Assembly: GCF_002086695.1 (NCBI RefSeq)
Contig: NZ_MVIH01000001.1
Location: forward strand, 620,001-684,000
DNA length: 64,000 nt
Source: Mycolicibacterium rhodesiae
GTDB lineage: Bacteria > Actinomycetota > Actinomycetes > Mycobacteriales > Mycobacteriaceae
Direction of reading: 5' to 3'
Shown here: one piece after another, positions 26,822 through 33,901 of the stretch
Layout: every line of letters begins with the position of its first letter
How positions within the stretch are numbered: position 1 is the stretch's first letter
Program-made: the position numbers and the translations under genes
The notes under the pieces: generated by a model
Database searches by the model: none
What the model saw: only the letters and a program-made list of their open reading frames with translations
Told to the model about the DNA's origin: nothing

Positions 26822-27331
26822 ATGGCTCACACCAAGCTTCGCAGCTTGAGCGCCTTCGCCGCGTTATGCGCCGCGCCGACTGCGATGGCGTTCTGGCTCG
26901 CCCCGATTGCCGCAGCCGACTCAGCATCCTGGAACGGTGAGTACGCGATCACGTTCATCGTCGGCCCCAAAGCCGGAACGAGCATCGCCGCCGGGCAACC
27001 CGAACAGCAGCACACCGAAACCTATGGCTTCCAATCGAACTGCGCGAACGGAAAGTGCACCGCGACGATCATCAGTGGCCCTCCGCCGAGTAACCCGACG
27101 GTTCCGCAGCCCGTTCAGTTCACCTGGGACGGGTCGTCGTGGGCGCAAGCCAGCGACTTTCAGTGGCAGTGCCTGATGCCCGACGAGACGGTCCAGTGGA
27201 ATCCGGCCCACGCCGAGGTGCGGTACACGCCTCAAGCGGACGGATCCCTGTCCGGGACCATGCACACCGAGATTCTGAGCGGCGCCTGCCAGGGCACTGT
27301 CGATATGAACATGACGGCGGAGCGTGCTTAG
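26822..27331 (+). CDS. Secreted protein of unknown function (mycobacterial type)
   Basis: This 169-residue protein has an N-terminal signal peptide ending near IAAADSASW. The mature part is a beta-rich domain with four Cys (SNCANGKCTA, WQCLMPD, SGACQGT), likely disulfide bonded. Style and length match families of secreted mycobacterial proteins with a WNGEYAITF-type start, but I cannot name one. The ATG at 26822 is the first in frame. Confidence 0.75.
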   Translation: MAHTKLRSLSAFAALCAAPTAMAFWLAPIAAADSASWNGEYAITFIVGPKAGTSIAAGQPEQQHTETYGFQSNCANGKCTATIISGPPPSNPTVPQPVQFTWDGSSWAQASDFQWQCLMPDETVQWNPAHAEVRYTPQADGSLSGTMHTEILSGACQGTVDMNMTAERA

Positions 27332-27379
27332 CTGGCGCGGCATCCGCTGCTCGGGCTCGCGCGGCTGCATGATGAGCGG

Positions 27380-27574
27380 GTGACATACCGACAGGAAGCG
27401 ACTCGCGCGCTGTACGAGGGGTCGCTCGCCGAGCCCGGCGACCGCAACCCGTATGCCGGCCAGTCGGTGGCCTTCGCGGCATTGTGGCGCCGCGGCTATC
27501 GGCGAATGCTGTCGGTCCGGATCGAGACCGGACCGGCGATGACGCGGTATCGGCAAGCGCGCCAACGGAACTGA
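27380..27574 (+). CDS. Small Rmf/CrpP-fold-like protein
   Basis: This 64-residue protein starts at a GTG at 27380. The core NPYAGQSVAFAALWRRGYRRML follows the pattern of small actinobacterial proteins placed in the ribosome-modulation-factor/CrpP-like group, with a conserved NPY-G and W-x2-GY. If the assignment holds it could bind ribosomes in stationary phase. That is a weak inference from a short motif. From 27575 to 27765 I see no further gene. Confidence 0.5.
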   Translation: MTYRQEATRALYEGSLAEPGDRNPYAGQSVAFAALWRRGYRRMLSVRIETGPAMTRYRQARQRN

Positions 27575-27765
27575 CGACGCGGGCGACCGGATCGTCTGGT
27601 CCGATGCCTGGACCGGCGGCCAAGTGCTCCCGCACGTCACGTGTGTTGGGCTGAATCAAGCAAGCCGGGACCAGGCGGCCGACGCGATGAGGCCGTCTGA
27701 GAGCCCTCGCAAGTATGGCCGAAATGCCCTACCCGCCCTGCAGGCAACGGGTGTTGGTTGTGGTT

Positions 27766-28527
27766 ATGACTAGTTCAGAGCGGTGGATCGGCTGGGTGGC
27801 AGTAGGCATCGGCGTCTGCGCGGCGGTGTCGGCGTTTGTGGTCAGTTCGACTCAAGTCGGGCAGGGATTCGCGTTCGGGTTCGGATCGTTCATCGCCTTC
27901 TTCGGGGCGCTGTCGGTGCTGGCCCACAACCGGGCTCCCGACCATTGGGGCTTACTCGTAGTCGGCCTGGCCATGTTCGTCGCTCCGTTCATCGGCAACG
28001 GCTTCAACTACGACCGGGGGGCGTCCTGGACGTGTTGGGTAGCTGGGGGGCTCGCCACAATCCTCGGCGGCGTCGGCTGGCTTCATGACAAAACGCCGAC
28101 CGAGTACGGAGTTAATGAGTTGGGAGACAGCCAACGGCTTCGGCACCCCTGGAGCTACCTGATCGGTCGGCTGGCGTTGGGTGTGAGCGTCGCGACCGTG
28201 CTCTTGGCTCTTGTCTTCCGGTCGAGTGCAGCCGGGACCGCCGTGACCGTCGGTCTTGGCGGCATGATCGCTGTGGTCGCGGTCTGGTCGCTGCTCGCGT
28301 CGGAACCGACCCACGATTTCCTGACACTCGCCATCGTGGGATTTGGGCTGTTCCTGTCGCCCTGGGTGGCTGGATTCACCCGGGAGGACACCGCCTGGAC
28401 AGCGTGGGTGGCCGGTGGACTCGCCGCTGGGCTTGGCATCGCGGGCTACTTGCGAGATGAGCGCTCGGACTTCGCAGCCGCTGTCCGCGATGACGCGGCT
28501 GTGCAATACCGGAGACAATTTCCCTGA
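27766..28527 (+). CDS. SPW-repeat multi-pass membrane protein
   Basis: The protein has about 253 residues from the ATG at 27766; a frame from 27715 adds a non-hydrophobic leader. It is two copies of a four-helix unit. The second copy has the SPW motif (FLSPWVAGFTREDTAWTAW) followed by a Gly-rich helix; the first has the degenerate match APFIGNGFNYDRGASWTCW. SPW proteins are integral membrane proteins of unknown function. It is the last chromosomal gene before the integrated element and ends 196 bp from the left attachment site. Confidence 0.8.
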   Translation: MTSSERWIGWVAVGIGVCAAVSAFVVSSTQVGQGFAFGFGSFIAFFGALSVLAHNRAPDHWGLLVVGLAMFVAPFIGNGFNYDRGASWTCWVAGGLATILGGVGWLHDKTPTEYGVNELGDSQRLRHPWSYLIGRLALGVSVATVLLALVFRSSAAGTAVTVGLGGMIAVVAVWSLLASEPTHDFLTLAIVGFGLFLSPWVAGFTREDTAWTAWVAGGLAAGLGIAGYLRDERSDFAAAVRDDAAVQYRRQFP

Positions 28528-28722
28528 CGCTGCCTGGGAAGCTCGTGCGACTTTGACTAGGTCGGTGGTGAGACTCGAGGAATGAGGCTTTCTGGCGGCC
28601 GGTAACCGTGGACGCTCGATGCAATCTGCGGGCGGCGCGGACTGTCTCGCCGCAGAACGGTTGCGATCACTCCTGGCGGGTTGGGGCCAGAGGGCGGAAA
28701 ATGCACCGCATCGCATCAAACG

Positions 28723-28745
28723 TGGTGCGCGATACTGGGATTGAA
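28723..28745. other. attL core (23-bp copy of tRNA-Val 3' end)
   Basis: The sequence is identical to 47020-47042. It begins TGGTGCGCGATACTGGGATT and lacks the remaining tRNA, so it is not a functional tRNA gene. The 374-bp stretch 28528-28901 holds this site, arm-type repeats (28796-28805, 28867-28877) and the integrase promoter region but no gene. Confidence 0.88.
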
Positions 28746-28901
28746 TCCGTTTGAGCAAACTTCTGCAATCGTTCTTGTACCTGCGTCAACAAGTATCTGA
28801 CCTGCTGATACGCAAAACAGTACTACGCGACACAGGGTGTCACAACACCACACGAGCACACACCTTTGTGGTGCAAAAGTGGTGCGCTAGTATCGCGAGT
28901 T

Positions 28902-30050
28902 ATGGGACGAGAACCACGCTCAACGCGACGCAAGTTCGGACGTTTGCGGCAGTTTCGCAGTGGTCGGTGGAAGGCGTCGTACACGGGTCCCAACGGGCAA
29001 CTTTACGAGGCCCCGCACACCTTTGGCGCGCGCGAAGATGCCGAGGCGTGGTTGACCGACCGCCGTCGTGAGATCGACCGGGACCTCTGGTCGCCCCCGG
29101 CCTCCGAGGAGCAGAAGATCGCGAAGGCCAAGGCCGATGTGGTGTTCCGCGACTACGCGAAGACGTGGATGGAGACCCGCACTGTGAGGGGTCGACCGCT
29201 CAAGCCGCGCACAGTAGACGACTACAACGACATCCTCACCCGCCACCTCAATCCCACCTTCGGGAGCAAGACTCTCCGGTCGATCACGGTCGGTCAGGTG
29301 GATAAGTGGTACGCCAAGACCCTTGTCGACAAGCCGACCGCGCGGGCGCACGCGTACTCGCTGTTGCGAACCATCATGGAGACGGCCCGAACGCGTGACC
29401 GGATCATCTCGGAGAACCCGTGCCTGATTACCGGGGCTGGAGCGACGACCCGCAAGATCAAGCCGAAGCCAGCCACGTTGGACCAACTTGCGATCATCGT
29501 GGACGACATGCCCGACAACCTGAAACTGATGGTCCTGCTCGCGACGTGGACGGCGCTTCGGTTCGGCGAGTTGGTCGAGTTGCAGCGCCGTGACATAGAT
29601 CTCGATGACGCTGTGGTGCGGGTCCGTCGCGCCGCCGTCCGCACTGACGACGGTTGGAAGGTCGGCGACCCCAAGAGTGATGCGGGTGTCCGAGACGTGG
29701 ACATCCCGCCGAACATCATCCCCGCCATCGAACGACATCTTGCCGAACACGTCGGGCCGCAGCAGAAGGCTCTGCTGTTCCCACCGCAGAACGGCGGCGA
29801 ACGCCTGCAACCGAGTACTTTGTACCGCCATTGGTACCGCGCGCGGACCAAGGCCAAGCGCCCCGATCTTCGTTTCCACGACTGCCGCCACACCGGGGCG
29901 ACGTGGGCTGCCCAGAGCGGGGCTACGGTCGCCGAACTGATGGACCGCCTCGGGCATTCGACGCCGCAGGCCGCGATGCGGTACCAGCACGCCGCCCAAG
30001 GGCGTGGCAAGAAGATCGCGGAGGCCATGGCGGCGATGGCCAATCAGTAA
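28902..30050 (+). CDS. int: Tyrosine integrase
   Basis: The protein has 382 residues from the ATG at 28902. An N-terminal arm-binding domain (WKASYTGPNGQLYEAPHTF) is followed by a SAM-like core-binding domain and a catalytic domain. The active-site Arg is in TALRFGELVEL, the second box is HDCRHTGAT, and LGHSTPQAAMRYQH holds the nucleophile Tyr. It would recombine the 23-bp core at tRNA-Val. TGTGGTGCAAA-type repeats just upstream and near the right end are candidate arm sites. It is the first gene inside the left attachment site and is typical of actinobacterial temperate elements. Confidence 0.95.
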   Translation: MGREPRSTRRKFGRLRQFRSGRWKASYTGPNGQLYEAPHTFGAREDAEAWLTDRRREIDRDLWSPPASEEQKIAKAKADVVFRDYAKTWMETRTVRGRPLKPRTVDDYNDILTRHLNPTFGSKTLRSITVGQVDKWYAKTLVDKPTARAHAYSLLRTIMETARTRDRIISENPCLITGAGATTRKIKPKPATLDQLAIIVDDMPDNLKLMVLLATWTALRFGELVELQRRDIDLDDAVVRVRRAAVRTDDGWKVGDPKSDAGVRDVDIPPNIIPAIERHLAEHVGPQQKALLFPPQNGGERLQPSTLYRHWYRARTKAKRPDLRFHDCRHTGATWAAQSGATVAELMDRLGHSTPQAAMRYQHAAQGRGKKIAEAMAAMANQ

Positions 30051-30104
30051 CAACCAGTATCAATCGGCAGCAATAGGTACCAATCATGTTGGGCCACAGC
30101 GAAA

Positions 30105-30124
30105 ATGTCGCGAAAAAGCGACAT
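30105..30124. terminator. Hairpin after integrase
   Basis: ATGTCGC (30105-30111) pairs perfectly with GCGACAT (30118-30124) around a six-base A-rich loop, 55 bp after the integrase stop. There is no T tract, so termination is inferred. It could also be an operator in the int-xis gap. Confidence 0.4.
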
Positions 30125-30267
30125 CCAGATCGCTAGACAAGCGCTGAATCGTCGGTACAGTCTGTCTCAGACGCACACAGCAAGGCTCCTCAATACTTTC
30201 CTTTCCGGGCGCGTCTAAATAATGGATCGGCCAATGGGGTCGAACCCTGCCCAAAAGGTGAGAATGC

Positions 30268-30456
30268 ATGTTGTACGAGAAACCCGAAAACCTGCCACGC
30301 CTCGTCACTTTTGTCCGGTGCGCGACCGAGTTGAGTTGCTCGACGAGGACTGTCGAGAGGTATGTCCGGCAAGGCCGACTCAAGGCTGTGCGGATCGGTC
30401 CGAAGATGCTGCGCGTCGAGCGTGAGTCGCTGCTGGCCATGATTGGCGGTGCCTGA
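30268..30456 (+). CDS. Excisionase-like HTH protein (AlpA/MerR-type winged helix)
   Basis: This 62-residue protein follows an AAAAGGTGAG ribosome site. It contains a MerR-like helix-turn-helix (ATELSCSTRTVERYVRQGRL) followed by a short strand (KAVRIGPKMLRVERESL) in the layout of DNA-binding excisionase-family proteins. In satellites and prophages such proteins control excision or activate the element. Its stop overlaps the next ATG (TGATG), so the integrase-fragment gene is coupled to it. Confidence 0.8.
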   Translation: MLYEKPENLPRLVTFVRCATELSCSTRTVERYVRQGRLKAVRIGPKMLRVERESLLAMIGGA

Positions 30457-30914
30457 TGACCACCGACCATAAACGCGATGTTCTGACCGAGTCAGAGTTG
30501 AACAAGCTCGCCGCGGCAATGCCGGATCGCCTGCGCGCCAGTGTCATCCTCTCCGCGTGGTGCGGACTCCGATGGGCGGAGACCTCGGAACTGCGCCGTA
30601 AAGATGTATCCGAGGATGCGGCTCTGCTGAAGATTGGCCGTGCGGTCACCGGTCATGCCGGAAAGTCGACTGCCGTGCTTGCCAAGTCTCCGGGTCGTGA
30701 TGTTGATGTTCCGGCACGTATTCGTCCGATGTTGCTGGCGCACATGAAGTCTCACGTCGGCTCCGGTGCAGAGGCGCTGCTGTTCCCTGCCGACGATGGG
30801 GGATGGCTTCGTGCTGATCTGTATCGTCCACAATGGGAGGCGGCGCGGAAGGGCATCGGGCAGAGCGCACTTCGGGTTCACGACCTACGGAATTTTGGCG
30901 CCCGGTCCGTATGA
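30456..30914 (+). CDS. Truncated tyrosine-recombinase catalytic-core protein
   Basis: This 152-residue protein consists only of the first part of a tyrosine-recombinase catalytic domain. The first Arg box is WCGLRWAETSELRR and the second box is LRVHDLRNFGAR. The frame stops directly after that box, so the LGH and Tyr boxes are missing, and there is no arm-binding or SAM-like domain. It is flanked by overlapping start/stop codons on both sides, so it is translated as a unit rather than obviously interrupted. It may be a decayed second integrase or a retained accessory that binds the recombination complex without catalysis. Confidence 0.7.
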   Translation: MTTDHKRDVLTESELNKLAAAMPDRLRASVILSAWCGLRWAETSELRRKDVSEDAALLKIGRAVTGHAGKSTAVLAKSPGRDVDVPARIRPMLLAHMKSHVGSGAEALLFPADDGGWLRADLYRPQWEAARKGIGQSALRVHDLRNFGARSV

Positions 30915-31609
30915 AAAAGCTGAACAACGTCGACCGTGCACTGACCCCGCAGCCGGAACCTGACCAGTGGACCGAGCAGGACGAGCAGACAGAGGACACC
31001 GGCAAGCCGTCCAAGCTAATCCTCGGTCCCCGCGCCGATGCACTGTTCTCGGCTGCCCACGCGGCTGGCGAGGCGTTGCGCCGGGTACGCCGAGGTGCCA
31101 CACAGGTCGTACCCGATCCACCGCCCCGGAAGTGGACGATCACTGAAGAGTTCGACTACGACGCCACGGTTCAGAAGATCGATAACCGCGAGCCATACGA
31201 CTACTACGACTTCCTAGAGGTCATGAAACGGGTCACCAGCGGCAAGCGGAAGCGGCAACAAGTCGCGCCCGAGTGGCGGGAACTGCCGAACTACCCCGGC
31301 TATCTACTGCACTCGGTGACGCGGGAATTGTGGCGGTCCGCAAGGGAAGTGCCGCTTCCCAATGGCAATATCCGCCGTTATCCCGCCAAAGTGGTCCAAG
31401 CTTTCAACGGTTCGTTCAGTCTCTCGGTCGGCGGCGTGAGGTCATCGCGTGGCGTTCAATCCCTCTGGGCGGAAACGTTTCCCGATTATGCCGGCAGAAA
31501 GACGAAGGCTGCCCAGATCCGACCGCGCCGCGACGAGTTCGACTACTACCACGGTCTGCGGGAATGGCTTGCCGAGGGCGGCGCAGGAATCGTCACGCGG
31601 CCAAATTAG
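30911..31609 (+). CDS. NUMOD4-like motif protein, function unknown
   Basis: This 232-residue protein starts at the ATG at 30911, overlapping the previous stop (ATGA). The N-terminal half is charged (SKLILGPRADALFSAAHAAG). The C-terminal half has EWRELPNYPGYLLHSVTREL, which fits the NUMOD4 DNA-interaction motif found next to HNH homing endonucleases, but no HNH residues follow. It may be a DNA-binding accessory or an endonuclease that lost its catalytic part. No close family is recognised. Confidence 0.65.
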   Translation: MKKLNNVDRALTPQPEPDQWTEQDEQTEDTGKPSKLILGPRADALFSAAHAAGEALRRVRRGATQVVPDPPPRKWTITEEFDYDATVQKIDNREPYDYYDFLEVMKRVTSGKRKRQQVAPEWRELPNYPGYLLHSVTRELWRSAREVPLPNGNIRRYPAKVVQAFNGSFSLSVGGVRSSRGVQSLWAETFPDYAGRKTKAAQIRPRRDEFDYYHGLREWLAEGGAGIVTRPN

Positions 31610-31637
31610 CTTTTTCCTTGGCCGCCGCCAATAGGTA

Positions 31638-31662
31638 GAGGAACGTTTCCTCGCCGTTTTTT
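31638..31662 (+). terminator. Hairpin with T tract after the NUMOD4-like gene
   Basis: GAGGAACGTTTCCTC (31638-31652) is a perfect 6-3-6 inverted repeat, followed by GCCG and six T residues (31657-31662). It lies 29 bp after the stop of the NUMOD4-like gene, a plausible intrinsic terminator. Confidence 0.6.
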
Positions 31663-31711
31663 GTGCGCGAAAACTCTGTGCACACCATCGAATCATCTTT
31701 AGGAGGTCGCT

Positions 31712-31924
31712 TTGTCCTGCGGACATAACGACATATATACGAACGGCGGTTGCAAGACCTGCGACCGCGTGAACCAAGAACGCTATCGCCGCCGTCGTCG
31801 ACTGGCCATGGCGCTATTACATGCCGCAGAGGCCCGTGGCATGTCGGGGACGGAAGCCATTGCCGCAATTCAGCATATCGACTATGCGACTCTCCAGGCC
31901 TGTCAGTCGACGGGTCTCCGATGA
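31712..31924 (+). CDS. Small CxxC protein
   Basis: The protein has 70 residues from a TTG at 31712 with a perfect AGGAGG site six bases before it. The N-terminus SCGHNDIYTNGGCKTCDRV offers Cys/His ligands for one zinc ion, followed by a basic helix (RYRRRRRLAMALLHAAEARG). It is a probable nucleic-acid-binding or regulatory phage protein. It starts a run of closely spaced genes through 33609. Confidence 0.6.
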   Translation: MSCGHNDIYTNGGCKTCDRVNQERYRRRRRLAMALLHAAEARGMSGTEAIAAIQHIDYATLQACQSTGLR

Positions 31925-31927
31925 CCG

Positions 31928-32308
31928 ATGAGTGACAGTGCTGACCAGATCGCTCGCGAAATCCAGCGCCAGGTTGAGGTTCAAGGTGAACCCGAGTTGC
32001 GCAGGGAATTAAAGAAATACGCTGAAGAGGTCAAGGCATACGCCGTCTCGATCAGCCCGTACGACCCCACCGACGAACCGCCGCACTACCGCGATCAGTG
32101 GGCGGCTCGGTTGCGGACCCTGCGGGGCCGCCTGCCATCGGCCCGGGTCGAGAACAAGTCGAAAATAGCCCACCTAGTCGAGGACGGTACAGCGGAATAT
32201 GAACGGCCCCAGGGTGGGTCAAGCCCAGCCGCGCACGTTGCGGCCAGGACCGCGTTCCACTTCGGCGGCACCCCAGACCATGGCGGCACAGGAGAAGGTG
32301 AAGCGTGA
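31928..32308 (+). CDS. HK97 gp10-like phage protein
   Basis: This 126-residue protein has a central motif KSKIAHLVEDGTAEYERPQG followed by AAHVAARTAF, the typical pattern of the HK97 gp10 family (head-tail or tail-completion component). It normally sits between the connector and the major tail gene, whereas here it is 10 kb upstream of the head module, in the early region. The next gene starts within its stop (GTGA). Confidence 0.7.
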   Translation: MSDSADQIAREIQRQVEVQGEPELRRELKKYAEEVKAYAVSISPYDPTDEPPHYRDQWAARLRTLRGRLPSARVENKSKIAHLVEDGTAEYERPQGGSSPAAHVAARTAFHFGGTPDHGGTGEGEA

Positions 32309-32505
32309 AGGTGGACATAGGAAGCGGCACGCCCATCTACGTCTCGTCTCGGCGGGACGGCGGCATCAGTCTGCACCAGGGCGCATCAAAGATATTCATG
32401 GGCATCGATGAGCTGAATGCAGTTCTCGACGCTATCAACGACGAGCAGGGACGCTGGAAAGCGACAGGGAAATATGAAGGTCATTCATCACGGCAACCTC
32501 GGTGA
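32305..32505 (+). CDS. Small hypothetical protein
   Basis: The protein has 66 residues from a GTG at 32305 overlapping the previous stop. A beta-rich start (KVDIGSGTPIYVSSRRDGGI) is followed by a helix (GIDELNAVLDAINDEQG). The family is not recognised. Its end overlaps the start of the replication gene by 32 bp. Confidence 0.5.
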   Translation: MKVDIGSGTPIYVSSRRDGGISLHQGASKIFMGIDELNAVLDAINDEQGRWKATGKYEGHSSRQPR

Positions 32506-33124
32506 ATACAAAGACGGTAAAAAGCTGTACGCATCACTGCCGGTGGAATTAGCGCGCGACCAGGGGTTAACAGCCAATGCGGCTCGTGTAGCGCTGTTCG
32601 TGTGGTCGCACAAAGAGAGCTATACGCAGTCGGCGGCGCTGGTAGCCAAGGCGCTGGGCATGCACCGCGACACCGTCGCGAACGCTCTAGCGAATCTGCA
32701 GGACCGCGGATGGCTGGTGCGCGAGCAGGTTTGGCGACCCGGCAAGGCGAAGCCTTCCAGTGAAGTCTGGCACTTGCAGATGTCGAACACGCCGTTTACC
32801 GACGATGCAAAGCGCACGTTGCGGGGCGACAACATGCCCAAAAATCCGGCATCCTCTGACGGCAACATGCCCAAAAATCCGGCACCACCCTGCCTAGAAA
32901 TTAGGCACCCACCTGCCCAAGAATTAGGCACATTAGTAGTGAACACTAGTAGTGCACGAAGTGCAGACTACTTAAGTAGTACAACAGAACGTGCCGAAAA
33001 GACGGGCACGTTCGACGCCGAGTACGCCGCCTACGTAGAACACGTGATGGCCTCGGGGGAATCGCCTCCCGATGTGTGGGACTCTGAGCCGACTGATGAC
33101 CCATGGGGTGGCGAGCCGCAGTAG
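32474..33124 (+). CDS. Replication-initiator-like HTH protein containing the origin iterons
   Basis: This 216-residue protein has an N-terminal winged-helix domain of the replication-protein/phage-O type (LPVELARDQGLTANAARVAL, then LVAKALGMHRDTVANALANL). The middle is a low-complexity linker with two NMPKNPA repeats and an acidic C-terminus. The DNA coding for the linker contains four 17-bp iterons and an AT-rich palindrome (32835-32980), the arrangement of lambda O, in which the initiator binds iterons in its own gene. It probably initiates replication of the excised element. No primase or helicase is encoded, so host factors would be needed. Confidence 0.72.
   Translation: MKVIHHGNLGEYKDGKKLYASLPVELARDQGLTANAARVALFVWSHKESYTQSAALVAKALGMHRDTVANALANLQDRGWLVREQVWRPGKAKPSSEVWHLQMSNTPFTDDAKRTLRGDNMPKNPASSDGNMPKNPAPPCLEIRHPPAQELGTLVVNTSSARSADYLSSTTERAEKTGTFDAEYAAYVEHVMASGESPPDVWDSEPTDDPWGGEPQ
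32835..32980. other. Candidate replication origin: four 17-bp iterons plus AT-rich palindrome
   Basis: TGCCCAAAAATCCGGCA occurs at 32835-32851 and 32868-32884, TGCCTAGAAATTAGGCA at 32891-32907 and TGCCCAAGAATTAGGCA at 32914-32930. All share TGCCYARRAATYMGGCA. Spacing between starts is 33, 23 and 23 bp, close to three and two helical turns. An AT-richer stretch with repeated AGTAGT and the perfect palindrome ACTACTTAAGTAGT (32967-32980) follows as a candidate unwinding element. Confidence 0.75.
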
Positions 33125-33208
33125 GGGGCGGGGGCGCTGCCGCGCCGCCTGAGAGTTGCGGTATCGAGGTTGTGGGTTCGGGTGGTGGTCCACTTCCCTG
33201 GTCAGCCC

Positions 33209-33460
33209 ATGACAAAGCTACCCCCCCGAAACATAGATTATCTACCTAATTCACTCGCACCGTCTTCCGGCTGCCAACTCAAACAGGGAACAACACTGAA
33301 AATTACTGAACAGCTTCACGTCAGCCCAACCAACGGGCGACGGAAAATCAATCTCACCCAATACCGCTCGGATAGAGGTCACACCATCACGGTCACGCCC
33401 GAACTGGCGTTGTTGATAGCTGACGCGATTGTCGACACCGTCGAGATGATCACCCGATGA
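33209..33460 (+). CDS. Hypothetical protein
   Basis: The protein has about 83 residues from the ATG at 33209. The second half (INLTQYRSDRGHTITVTPEL) is beta-rich and ends in a helix (LALLIADAIVDTVEMITR). No family is recognised. Its stop overlaps the ATG of the next small gene, which supports the frame. Confidence 0.5.
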   Translation: MTKLPPRNIDYLPNSLAPSSGCQLKQGTTLKITEQLHVSPTNGRRKINLTQYRSDRGHTITVTPELALLIADAIVDTVEMITR

Positions 33461-33609
33461 TGCCTGTAGGCATCGTTATCGTCCTTTCAGACGGTAGCCA
33501 GCGCACGATCCCGCTCAAGGCGGGGAGTTGGTCCGGTTCGGGCTTTCGTGCCGCCGTAGAGCTGGACGGCGAGCGCCACGTGATCCACGTGGACACCGTC
33601 CGCACCTGA
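33457..33609 (+). CDS. 50-residue hypothetical protein
   Basis: This short frame starts at the ATG at 33457, which overlaps the stop of the previous gene (ATGA). The product begins MMPVGIVIVLSDGSQRTIPL and ends RHVIHVDTVRT, a small all-beta pattern. Support is its coupling and coding-like composition only. From 33610 to 33901 I see no supportable gene. Confidence 0.45.
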   Translation: MMPVGIVIVLSDGSQRTIPLKAGSWSGSGFRAAVELDGERHVIHVDTVRT

Positions 33610-33901
33610 TATACCTCCGCACCCGTCGAGTTCCCCTCCGGGTGCGGTCCTACTTCCGACGCGGTTTTCAAAAGGATCTCAGCGGTCGCTTCGCGCGCCT
33701 CCCGCTGGGACGCGCGTTGATCTGCTCCGTGTCGGAAACCCCCCGCCGTCAAGCCGTTTGGAAACGCGGCGTGCGCCTCGGTGGTCGTGCCAGACCTCTC
33801 TCATGAGAAAAGCCGGGGCAGCGGCGGGGCCTCAACTCCGTGACATCTGCTGTCGAATCGCGATGTCTATCAATCTATTTCATTCTCCGAGGGGAGATCA
33901 A

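Noticed and set aside
28723..28745. Possible second tRNA-Val gene at the left end
   Set aside because: Only the last 23 bases of the tRNA are present, so it is an attachment-site duplicate.
30084..30470. 128-residue minus-strand open frame
   Set aside because: It is antisense to the xis-like gene and the int-xis gap, with no ribosome site or recognisable motif.
32835..32930. Repeats considered as a CRISPR array
   Set aside because: The units are only 17 bp, palindromic, spaced 6-16 bp apart and located inside a coding frame. Iterons explain them better and no cas genes are present.
33528..33806. 92-residue plus-strand open frame
   Set aside because: It overlaps the better supported 50-residue coupled frame and continues through a stretch without coding signals; its composition looks random.
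33758..33901. Upstream extension of the tape-measure frame
   Set aside because: The TTG at 33902 has a strong GAGGGGAG site, and the extension lacks tape-measure-like helical character.
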